This document shows, one piece after another, positions 43,617 through 51,915 of a stretch of 64,000 nt of DNA (position 1 is its first letter; the number at the start of each line of letters is the position of its first letter). The notes under the pieces are model-generated. The model saw only the letters and a program-made list of their open reading frames with translations, was not told the DNA's origin and searched no databases. The stretch comes from Flammeovirga sp. SJP92 (GTDB lineage: Bacteria; Bacteroidota; Bacteroidia; Cytophagales; Flammeovirgaceae): NCBI RefSeq assembly GCF_001583495.1, contig NZ_LQAQ01000111.1, positions 186,001-250,000 of the forward strand, given 5' to 3'. The position numbers and the translations under genes are program-made.

Positions 43617-45191
43617 ATGAAACAGATACTTTTAACGTCCCTATTATCATTAACGATCTCCTCTTCTTTTGCTCAGAACATTACCCTAGAAGCAAATAGC
43701 GAAGAGGTAAATAAGTACAAGTCTACTATAACAGAATCAGAAATGAAATCCCATCTTTCTATACTCGCTTCAGATGAGTTTGAAGGTAGAGAGACAGGGG
43801 AAAGAGGTCAGAAAATGGCCGCCGATTATATTGCTCAATTTTTTATGGATCAAGGACTGCAAGGGCCAGTGCCTAACGTTCCTAATCCTTATTTTCAACA
43901 ATTTGATCTTTATAATCAAAAATATACCAATTTTACGCTTTCTAAAGGAAATGTCTCAATGCAGTTGATTGAAGATATTTTTCCATATGGTAACTTCTCA
44001 TTCCAAAAAGAATTAGAGGTTGTGTTTATTGGTTACGGTGAGGACAATGAAGGCGTTAGCGACTATCAGAATATTGATGTGAAAGGAAAGGGTGTAGTCT
44101 TTTTTGAAAATACACCAAGTAAGTATGGGGCTTCAAATAAGATGAGCGGTCTTAGAAAGAAAGCTAAGATTGCTGCTGAGAGAGGAGCTTCTTTTGCAAT
44201 TGTGATTAGTGAGTCTGACGAAAAATTCAACACTCAATCAAGTAGATATGGTAGCTATATTTCCAAAGGAAGATTAACTTTTGAAAAGCCATCAGAGACT
44301 TCAGACAATGGTTTCGGTTTAATATTAGTAAAACCATCTAGTTTCTTTAAAATGATTGGTGTCGATCAAAAGAAATTAGAAAAGCAGATAGATAAGGCGA
44401 TTGCTAAAGGAAAACCTTCAGCAACAGGCGAAAGCTACAAAATGGAAATCAATGCTAAATTCAGTACTCGAAAAATGCCTACTGAAAATGTATTAGGCTT
44501 TATGGAGGGAACGGATCTGAAAGATGAGGTGTTGGTTGTAACATCTCACTATGATCACGTAGGAATTATCAATGGTGAAATTCATAATGGTGCAGATGAT
44601 GATGGCTCGGGTACAACTGGACTTCTTGAAATTATCAATGCTTTTTCTCAAGCAAAGAAAGAAGGGAATGGTCCAAGAAGATCTATTCTTTTTATGACTG
44701 TAACAGGAGAGGAGAAAGGTTTATTGGGGTCAGAATACTATTCAGATCATCCAATTTTCCCATTAGAGAAAACAATTGCTGACCTGAATATTGATATGAT
44801 TGGAAGAGGGGATGAAGCACATAGTGAAAACCCAGACTTTGTTTATGTGATTGGTGCGGATATGCTATCATCTGAATTACACGAACTCCATGAGCAAGTA
44901 GCAAAGAAATATGTTCCTGAATTGGATCTAGATTATACTTATAATGCGAAAGATGATCCAAACAGGTATTATTACAGGTCAGATCATTATAACTTTGCAA
45001 AGCATGGTATTCCTGTGATTTTCTATTTTAATGGTACACATGAAGATTATCATCAACCAACAGATACGGTAGATAAGATCACGTTTGGTCCAATGGCCAA
45101 AAGAGCTAAGTTAGTTTTTTCTACAGCATGGGAATTGGCAAATAGAGATAAAGCACCTATTGTTGATCAAAAAACGGAACAACAAAAATAG
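43617..45191 (+). CDS. Secreted M28 family zinc metallopeptidase with PA-type insert
   Basis: 524 residues with a signal peptide (MKQILLTSLLSLTISSSFAQ). Residues ~110-270 resemble a protease-associated region. The M28 catalytic domain has all zinc ligands and acid/base residues: TSHYDHVG, HNGADDDGSGTTG, VTGEEKGLLGSEYY, LNIDMIGRGDE, and EDYHQPTDT. It removes N-terminal amino acids (aminopeptidase type) outside the cytoplasm. The C-terminus lacks a recognisable sorting domain, so it is probably periplasmic or retained. The gene ends at a bidirectional terminator shared with the propeller regulator. Confidence 0.9.
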   Translation: MKQILLTSLLSLTISSSFAQNITLEANSEEVNKYKSTITESEMKSHLSILASDEFEGRETGERGQKMAADYIAQFFMDQGLQGPVPNVPNPYFQQFDLYNQKYTNFTLSKGNVSMQLIEDIFPYGNFSFQKELEVVFIGYGEDNEGVSDYQNIDVKGKGVVFFENTPSKYGASNKMSGLRKKAKIAAERGASFAIVISESDEKFNTQSSRYGSYISKGRLTFEKPSETSDNGFGLILVKPSSFFKMIGVDQKKLEKQIDKAIAKGKPSATGESYKMEINAKFSTRKMPTENVLGFMEGTDLKDEVLVVTSHYDHVGIINGEIHNGADDDGSGTTGLLEIINAFSQAKKEGNGPRRSILFMTVTGEEKGLLGSEYYSDHPIFPLEKTIADLNIDMIGRGDEAHSENPDFVYVIGADMLSSELHELHEQVAKKYVPELDLDYTYNAKDDPNRYYYRSDHYNFAKHGIPVIFYFNGTHEDYHQPTDTVDKITFGPMAKRAKLVFSTAWELANRDKAPIVDQKTEQQK

Positions 45192-45212
45192 ATTAAAGCT
45201 ATTATATAAAAT

Positions 45213-45253
45213 AAAACCTCGAAAAGTGTTTGAATCATTTTTCGAGGTTTTTT
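45213..45253. terminator. Bidirectional terminator
   Basis: Stem AAACCTCGAAAA / TTTTTCGAGGTTT with a 12-base loop and T runs on both strands. It serves the M28 gene on + and the propeller regulator on -. Confidence 0.85.
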
Positions 45254-45269
45254 ATTTGAGTGAGAATAC

Positions 45270-48188
45270 TTAAATGTTTTTTAGGTATTCTTCTAAACTG
45301 TCATCTATTTCCAAGCCAAGTCTTTTTCTCAGCCTCTTTCTAGCCACTTTCACGCTGTTGAGAGAAATACCAAGGATTGCGGCTATGTCTTTACTGGACA
45401 TATTTAATTTGATAAGATTACAAAGTCTTAAATTTCCTTCTGTTAAGTCGGGGTGATTTTCTTTGAGTTTCTGAGCAAAGTTTTGATGAACTTCAGAGAA
45501 TAGCGTATTTAAGGTTTTCCAATCATTCTCAATATTTTCTGCTTGTTTGATTTCACGTCTAATACTGCTGATTTTATTTTTTGAAATAGGATCATTTGAT
45601 TGTTGAAGATCTTCTAATTTCTTATCAATCTGATCTACCAAAGTGTTCATATGAGCCAACCTTAAAACATGAGTGGTCAACTCTTTTTCTCTTAGTTTCA
45701 AGGTTTCTTTGATCAATTGAGCCTTCTGATTTTCTACTTCAATAATATCAATTTCCTTATTCAAGAGTTCCTGTGTTCTTTCTTTAACGATTTTATTGAG
45801 GGCTACTTTCTGATGTTTCAAGTTGCGTACATAAAGAAAATAAATCCCTAAGCCTATAAGAATTAACGTTAGAATGATAGCAAATTTGAAAAGGGGTGTT
45901 TCCCAGTAATAGGCTTTCAATATGATTGGGAAACTTAATGTATTACCCCATTTTTGATTTTTATATCGACATCTGATCTCAAAGAAATAAGTACCGTTGG
46001 GCAGATTGGAGTACAACATTGAAGAATTGGATAATGACTGATTCCAATTGCTTTCAAAATTTCGCAAACGGTATTCATATTCAATATTATGTTGGTAATT
46101 GTATTCCAAACCGAAGTAATTGATATAAAAGGTACGTTGTTCAGGAGATAAGCTAACTTGATTTAATTGTGAAATATCAACGTCTTTATTCGTTAATTGA
46201 TTTCTGACCACAGTGATACTATTTACTTTTACCTCTGGAATATTTTGCAAAAAGGTAATAGTTTTGGTGGGGTTGAAAATATTCAACCCTTCTGTGCCTC
46301 CAAATATCAGAAAGTTATTTTTCAACATCAAAGACGCACCCACATTAAACTGTTTCCCTTGTAATCCATCTTCTTCTGTGAACTTTCTGATGCTTTCATC
46401 CTTAGGATTGTAAGAAGTTATGCCTTGGTTGGTGGATAACCATAATGCACCATGAGAATCGTTTTCAATTGAGTAGATAACCTTGTTCGGCAACCTGTTA
46501 TTTATTCCAGAAGCATATAAAGAATCTGTCTGTCGGTCGAGTTTCCATAACCCACTGCCAAACGTACCAATCCACAAATTAAGTTTATCATCTTCAGCAA
46601 TTGAAATGATGGCGTTGTTGATATTGATATTTTGATTTTTCTTACTCTTGAAATGAATCTGTTTGAAAGTGTCACTTTCTTTGTCGTATCTATTTAAACC
46701 GTTGAAAGTGCCAATCCATATATCACCTTTTATATCTCTATAGATTTTGCGGGTATCATTATTGGAGATGGAATGAGAGTCATCAGGATTATTTTTATAC
46801 CTCACAAAAGATTTTTTCTTAAGATTAAGTTTGACGACGCCATTGGTGGTAGCAAGCCAGATATTTCCAAAATAATCTTCTTCAATGTCCCATACATTAT
46901 CCGTTGAAAGATCGTTGTGATATTGATCTATTGCATCTAACGGAGAGAGTATATTTTTTTTGTCAAGTATTCGCAATCCACTTTGATAGGTGCCGACTAA
47001 AATTAAATCATCTATTTTTTTCAATGAAATAACATATTGTTTAGGTACCACATTTTCAATATTACCATTTTGAATATTTAGTTTGTCCACTCCACCGCCA
47101 TCAGTTCCAATCAAGATTTCATTTTGATTTAATTGTTCAAATGAAGTCACACTGTTATGGGATAGACCTTTTCCGTAAGTTTTATCTTCGCTTAACGTAA
47201 AGAAAGGGTCATTCTCATTATAAAGTTGGAGACCATTGCCAAATGTTCCAATCCAGATGTTATGATTAGCACCATAATAAAGGTGATTGATTGTTCTATT
47301 TGTACACTTATGATGAAGTAAAGTGTAGGGTTTATAGTCTTCCTCTTTCTTCAAACGGATAATGCCATTTCCTTCCGTTCCAAGCCAAATATTTCCATTA
47401 TTATCTTCAGTAATGGATTTGATTTTATTCGATCCTGAATACAGTTTTTTGATTTTTAAATCTTGGTCCACTTTAAACAAATCACCAAGCGTAGTGCCAA
47501 TATATAGTTGATTTTTAGTGACTTTTAAAGAGAAAATTGATTTTTCAGAAAAGAACTTGAAATTCGGTATAAATAACTTATCATGTGTTTTAGCGGAGTA
47601 AATAAATAAGCCATTGTCATGTCCCACTAAAATATACTCTTGAAATGAAACTAAAGCGTTGATGGAGACCTTACTGTTAGGTATTTTATAATACGTTTCC
47701 TGATCGTCAGAATAAAAAACACCAAGGTTGTTGACTCCAACCCATTGTTCATTTTCTGATGACCATGTAATACCTTTTACATCTTCAACCTCTTCTTTGT
47801 TTTCTAATACCACTCGTTGAACCCTTTTATCTTTCAGGTTCATTCTTTCAAGAGCTCCATTAGTGCCTATCCATAAGTTATTATCTTCAGGGTCAACTGC
47901 TAAACATCTTATTGTGTTGAAATTTAATCCATAATCAATCATGTCTGAGGCAACAAAAGTTCTAAACGAATTGCCGTCAAAAACATTGAGTCCGTCATCA
48001 GTACCAATCCATAAAAAACCATTCTTATCGTAAATGATAGCGTTTACATTGTTTTGGGACAATCCCTGTTTAGTTGTAAATCCTGAGAGTTTAACTGGCG
48101 TTAGATTGTTCGATAATACTGAAGGCGCTGTTAATAGTGTGCATAAAAGAACAGCAAAGCCATTCTTAAGCAATGTTAGTTGCTGCAT
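45270..48188 (-). CDS. Two-component-propeller membrane regulator with Y_Y_Y domain and LuxR-type HTH
   Basis: 972 residues. A signal peptide (MQQLTLLKNGFAVLLCTLLTA) leads into a periplasmic double beta-propeller of Reg_prop repeats (GFLWIGTDDGLNVFDG, NIWLGTEGNGIIRL, NIWIGTFGNGLQLY and others up to ~640). A Y_Y_Y Ig-like domain (~690-770), one membrane helix (FKFAIILTLILIGLGIYFLYV), a coiled coil, and a LuxR/GerE-type HTH (LTEGNLRLCNLIKLNMSSKDIA, SLNSVKVARKRLRKRLGLE) follow. It lacks kinase and receiver domains, so it is a one-component relative of hybrid two-component systems that bind glycan fragments. It is divergent from the N-glycan-type operon and is the best candidate to control it. 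That link is inferred from position. Confidence 0.88.
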   Translation of the reverse strand: MQQLTLLKNGFAVLLCTLLTAPSVLSNNLTPVKLSGFTTKQGLSQNNVNAIIYDKNGFLWIGTDDGLNVFDGNSFRTFVASDMIDYGLNFNTIRCLAVDPEDNNLWIGTNGALERMNLKDKRVQRVVLENKEEVEDVKGITWSSENEQWVGVNNLGVFYSDDQETYYKIPNSKVSINALVSFQEYILVGHDNGLFIYSAKTHDKLFIPNFKFFSEKSIFSLKVTKNQLYIGTTLGDLFKVDQDLKIKKLYSGSNKIKSITEDNNGNIWLGTEGNGIIRLKKEEDYKPYTLLHHKCTNRTINHLYYGANHNIWIGTFGNGLQLYNENDPFFTLSEDKTYGKGLSHNSVTSFEQLNQNEILIGTDGGGVDKLNIQNGNIENVVPKQYVISLKKIDDLILVGTYQSGLRILDKKNILSPLDAIDQYHNDLSTDNVWDIEEDYFGNIWLATTNGVVKLNLKKKSFVRYKNNPDDSHSISNNDTRKIYRDIKGDIWIGTFNGLNRYDKESDTFKQIHFKSKKNQNININNAIISIAEDDKLNLWIGTFGSGLWKLDRQTDSLYASGINNRLPNKVIYSIENDSHGALWLSTNQGITSYNPKDESIRKFTEEDGLQGKQFNVGASLMLKNNFLIFGGTEGLNIFNPTKTITFLQNIPEVKVNSITVVRNQLTNKDVDISQLNQVSLSPEQRTFYINYFGLEYNYQHNIEYEYRLRNFESNWNQSLSNSSMLYSNLPNGTYFFEIRCRYKNQKWGNTLSFPIILKAYYWETPLFKFAIILTLILIGLGIYFLYVRNLKHQKVALNKIVKERTQELLNKEIDIIEVENQKAQLIKETLKLREKELTTHVLRLAHMNTLVDQIDKKLEDLQQSNDPISKNKISSIRREIKQAENIENDWKTLNTLFSEVHQNFAQKLKENHPDLTEGNLRLCNLIKLNMSSKDIAAILGISLNSVKVARKRLRKRLGLEIDDSLEEYLKNI

Positions 48189-48502
48189 TTTCAGATTTTG
48201 TGTAGTAGTGTGTTATAATTGTATAATTTACGTTAATATGCATCTATTAAACTTAATAGTCAAATAATATTGTACATACTTTGAAGGAGCACCTTAAATA
48301 AACCCATTTCCCTAAAAACGGATTTTCAAAAGAAGAAAAAAGCTCTTTCGAATCTAATTTTTCCTCTTTCTTTTTGCATGATTTTGTTAATAAATATCAT
48401 TTGTTTGAGCTTGTTTGTGCGTGTTTATGCGTTTATTTTAGATGAATGTGTAAATTTAACACGTTAAATAATTACTAAATCCTCAATTTTTATTTTTAAA
48501 CT
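48189..48502. promoter_or_regulatory. Divergent control region between propeller regulator and glycan operon
   Basis: About 310 bases without a gene. At 48401-48440 three successive 10-base blocks share a motif: TTGTTTGAGC, TTGTTTGTGC and GTGTTTATGC, with a partial fourth block; same-face helical phasing is typical of regulator binding sites. At 48455-48468 lies the palindrome TTTAACACGTTAAA. Both are within about 100 bases of the ATG at 48503. No strong match to TAnnTTTG was found; TAAATTTA at 48451 is one mismatch away. Confidence 0.45.
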
Positions 48503-49483
48503 ATGGGTAGCAGAAGAGATTTTTTGAGAATTTCGGCATTGTCATCAGCCGCGTTGATTACACCTTCATTATCTACTTTTTCGTTTGCAGGAAAGAGAAA
48601 AGGTAATAAGCCTTTGATGATATCCACTTGGAATCATGGGTTTGGAGCAAATGAAGCAGGCTGGGAGATCTTAAAAGACGGTGGCGCCGCACTTGATGCT
48701 GTTGAGGCAGGAGTGAGAGTACCTGAAGCTGACCCAAAGGAAAGAAGTGTAGGATACGGAGGTTTGCCTGATCGTGACGGAAAAGTGACGTTAGATGCGT
48801 GTATCATGAATCACGAGTACGAATGTGGAGCTGTTGCCGCTTTAGAAAACATTATGCACCCAATTTCTGTGGCAAGATTAGTAATGGAAAAAACACCTCA
48901 TGCCATGTTGGTGGGAGAAGGAGCGCAAACATTCGCGCTAGCAGAAGGATTTAAGGAGGAAAACTTATTGACTGAAAGATCAAAAAAAGATTGGGAAGAG
49001 TGGTTGAAGAAATCAGAGTATAAGCCAGTCATTAATATAGAAAACCATGACACTATCGGTGCCTTGGCCATTGATGCAAAAGGTCATATTGCCGGTGCTT
49101 GTACCACTTCTGGTGCAGCATATAAAATGCATGGCAGAGTGGGAGATTCTCCTTTGATTGGTGCAGGTTTATTTGTAGATGGAGAAATTGGAGCAGCATG
49201 TGCAACTGGTCTTGGTGAGGCTGTGATCAGAACGGCAGGGTCGGCCATGGTAGTAGAGCATATGAGAATGGGCAAATCACCTGTTGAAGCTTGTGAGATT
49301 GCTGTCAAAAGAATTATGGACACACATAAATCCCGTATGGAAAACCTTCAAGTAGGTTTTCTGGCCATTAATAAAAATGGGGAATACGGAGGATATAGTA
49401 TTAGAAATGGATTTAACTACGCAATTGTAGATACGGAAAATGGGAATAGAATGGAAGACGCCCAGTTCAAAATGAAATGGTAG
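48503..49483 (+). CDS. Glycosylasparaginase (aspartylglucosaminidase) with twin-arginine-type leader
   Basis: 326 residues. It cuts the GlcNAc-Asn bond of N-glycopeptides once the glycan is trimmed. The leader GSRRDFLRISALSSAALI carries the twin-Arg motif, suggesting Tat export in folded form. The Ntn-hydrolase core is clear: STWNHGFGANEAGW, SVGYGGLPDRDG, and the autocleavage site NHDTIGALAID with Thr184 as nucleophile, then GACTTSGAAYKMHGRVGDSP (substrate site) and CATGLGEAVI. The closest named enzymes are bacterial AGAs such as the one from Elizabethkingia. First gene of the operon; GH92 follows 56 bases later. Confidence 0.92.
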   Translation: MGSRRDFLRISALSSAALITPSLSTFSFAGKRKGNKPLMISTWNHGFGANEAGWEILKDGGAALDAVEAGVRVPEADPKERSVGYGGLPDRDGKVTLDACIMNHEYECGAVAALENIMHPISVARLVMEKTPHAMLVGEGAQTFALAEGFKEENLLTERSKKDWEEWLKKSEYKPVINIENHDTIGALAIDAKGHIAGACTTSGAAYKMHGRVGDSPLIGAGLFVDGEIGAACATGLGEAVIRTAGSAMVVEHMRMGKSPVEACEIAVKRIMDTHKSRMENLQVGFLAINKNGEYGGYSIRNGFNYAIVDTENGNRMEDAQFKMKW

Positions 49484-49539
49484 CGTTGGTGTATTCCCAC
49501 TAAAATCAAATTACATATTATTTATAACTACCCTTATCG

Positions 49540-51765
49540 ATGATTAAATTAAGGTCAACATTACTAGCTTTATTAATCCTGCCTTTTTTAGGTGCTTGTA
49601 CTTCTAATGAGAAGGAGCAAACATCTACTAAAAAGGTTAGATATACAGATTATGTCAACCCATTTGTTGGAACTGACGGCCCAGGTAATACTTACCCTGG
49701 TGCAACTGTACCTCACGGTATGGTGCAACTTTCACCTGACAACGGTTATGGTGGATGGGATAGAATTGCAGGTTATTTTTGGCCTGATTCAACAATAGCC
49801 GGTTTTTCTCATACACATTTGTCAGGTACAGGTGCAGGAGATTTATATGATATTTTGGTGATGCCTTTCAACAGTAAATCAGACAGAACACTGACTGAAA
49901 ATGGAAATGTGCGTCCAGTTTCATTGTTCTCTCACGATCAAGAAAAAGCAGAGCCAGGTTATTATGCTGTGGATTTATTGGATTATGATATCCACGCTGA
50001 AATGACTGCTACTTCTAGAACTGGTTTTCATAAATATACTTTCCCGAAGGACGATAAATCTCAAATTTATATCAACCTAGGTTATGCCTTGAACTGGGAT
50101 GGTCCTACAGATACATATTTGAAAGTGATCGACAATCAAACAGTAGTTGGTTATAGATTTTCATCAGGATGGGCGCCTGTCCAAAAAGAATATTTTGTAG
50201 CGAAATTCAGTGTTCCATTCACTTCTTATCAGTTAGTGAATTCTGTAAAAGGAGATGACCTTAAAGTAGTTGAAGGCAATGAGATTCAAGCTTTGAAAAC
50301 AAGAGGTTATTTCAATTTTGATACACCAAATGATAAAAATGAAGTTTTGGTAAAGGTGGCCCTTTCATCATCAAGCATTGAAGGAGCACAAAAGAACTTA
50401 GCCGCTGAAAATACAACTTGGGATTTTGATCAAGTAAGAAAAGACGCATCGGATACTTGGGAAACTGAACTAGAAAAAATCAAAGTTTCTTCTATGAATG
50501 AGGAGCATCTGAAAGTTTTCTATACAGCAATGTATCAGTCTTTATTGGCTCCAACTTTACACTCAGATGTTGATGGTGCTTATAAAGGTGCGGATCAAAA
50601 AAATCACGTTGCGAAAGGTTATAAAAAATACGACACATTCTCTTTATGGGATACTTACAGAGCAGCACACCCGCTGTATACTATGATCCACACACAAAGA
50701 GTACCAGATATGATCAATTCATTCCTTTCTCAATATGACGAAACAGGTTTACTTCCTGTATGGTCGATGAAAGGTAACGAAACAAATATGATGATTGGGT
50801 ACCACGCTGTTCCTGTAATTACTGATGCTTATTTCAAAGGAATCAAAGGTTTTGATGTTGAAAAAGCGTATGAAGCATGTAAGGCCTCAGCGATGAATGA
50901 GAAAGGGGATGCAATGGCGGATTATATCAAATTAGGTTATGTGCCATTGAATTTTGATCACGAAAACTGGTCAGTTTCTAAAACATTAGAATACGCTTAC
51001 GATGACTGGTGTATTGCTGAGTTTGCAAAAGCATTAGGAAAGGAGGACGATTATAAATACTTCGCGAAGCGTGCTGAAAACTGGAGACATGTTTATGATG
51101 AGGAATCTTCATTTATGCGTCCAAAAGATAGAAAAGGGGAGTTTATTAAAGATTTCCTTCCTAAAGATTATACAGATCACTTCTGCGAAAGTAACGCATG
51201 GCAATATTTCTTCTATGTGCCACAAAACATTGAAGGATTGATTGATGCAATGGGTGGTGCAGATCGTTTTGAGCAAAGATTAGATTCAATGTTCACTTAC
51301 TATCCAGCCCCAGAAGATGAGTTGCCAATTTTCTCAACAGGTATGATTGGTCAATACGCACACGGTAACGAACCAAGTCACCACGTTGCCTATTTGTACA
51401 ACTACATCAATAAGCCTGAAAAAGGACAGAAATTGATCCGTGAAATCATGAATACGCAATACAAGTCAACACCTGACGGCGTATGTGGTAATGAAGATTG
51501 CGGTCAGATGTCATCATGGTTTATCTTAAGTTCAATTGGTCTTTACCCCGTAAACCCAGGTAATGCAATGTATGACTTAGGGACGCCTTTATTCAATAAC
51601 GCTACGGTTCAATTGGGCAATGGAAATACATTAAATATTGTTGCAAAAACAGTTTCTGATGCTAAGCCAACAGTGAAGAAAGTACTTTTCAATGGAGAGG
51701 AAATCAAAGGTTGGAAAATCAGTCACAACGAATTGATGAAAGGAGGAACTTTAGAGTTCATTTAA
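49540..51765 (+). CDS. GH92 alpha-mannosidase, lipoprotein (copy 1)
   Basis: 741 residues. An exo-acting, calcium-dependent alpha-mannosidase of the kind that trims mannose from N-glycans. Lipobox FLGAC at Cys20 anchors it to an envelope membrane. Family motifs: DYVNPFVGTDGPGNTYPGATVPHGMVQLSPD, SLWDTYRAAHPLYT, EYAYDDWCIAEFAKALG, GNEPSHHVAYLYNY (catalytic Glu region), and VCGNEDCGQMSSWFILSSIGLYPVNPG. Complete without extra domains. It lies second in the five-gene operon. Linkage preference (alpha-1,2, 1,3 or 1,6) cannot be decided from sequence. Confidence 0.93.
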   Translation: MIKLRSTLLALLILPFLGACTSNEKEQTSTKKVRYTDYVNPFVGTDGPGNTYPGATVPHGMVQLSPDNGYGGWDRIAGYFWPDSTIAGFSHTHLSGTGAGDLYDILVMPFNSKSDRTLTENGNVRPVSLFSHDQEKAEPGYYAVDLLDYDIHAEMTATSRTGFHKYTFPKDDKSQIYINLGYALNWDGPTDTYLKVIDNQTVVGYRFSSGWAPVQKEYFVAKFSVPFTSYQLVNSVKGDDLKVVEGNEIQALKTRGYFNFDTPNDKNEVLVKVALSSSSIEGAQKNLAAENTTWDFDQVRKDASDTWETELEKIKVSSMNEEHLKVFYTAMYQSLLAPTLHSDVDGAYKGADQKNHVAKGYKKYDTFSLWDTYRAAHPLYTMIHTQRVPDMINSFLSQYDETGLLPVWSMKGNETNMMIGYHAVPVITDAYFKGIKGFDVEKAYEACKASAMNEKGDAMADYIKLGYVPLNFDHENWSVSKTLEYAYDDWCIAEFAKALGKEDDYKYFAKRAENWRHVYDEESSFMRPKDRKGEFIKDFLPKDYTDHFCESNAWQYFFYVPQNIEGLIDAMGGADRFEQRLDSMFTYYPAPEDELPIFSTGMIGQYAHGNEPSHHVAYLYNYINKPEKGQKLIREIMNTQYKSTPDGVCGNEDCGQMSSWFILSSIGLYPVNPGNAMYDLGTPLFNNATVQLGNGNTLNIVAKTVSDAKPTVKKVLFNGEEIKGWKISHNELMKGGTLEFI

Positions 51766-51772
51766 CATAAAA

Positions 51773-51803
51773 GTACGGAGCTGTTGAATAAGCGGCTCCG
51801 TAC
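51773..51803 (+). other. Stem-loop between GH92 copy 1 and the GH20 gene
   Basis: GTACGGAGC / GCTCCGTAC perfect 9-bp stem just past the GH92 stop, without a T run. It is more likely an mRNA-stabilising or processing structure than a full terminator. Confidence 0.5.
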
Positions 51804-51915
51804 CAACCTATTTATTAATCTTAATCAAAAACGGTTGTAAGATAAAATTCTTAACGCCATAACACTGCAAATAAACTACTACAAATACTTAACTAATCAG
51901 ATAAACAAAATTGAA

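Noticed and set aside
45270-48188. Hybrid two-component system sensor
   Set aside because: The propeller and Y_Y_Y parts fit, but no histidine kinase, receiver or AraC domain is present; the output is a LuxR-type HTH.
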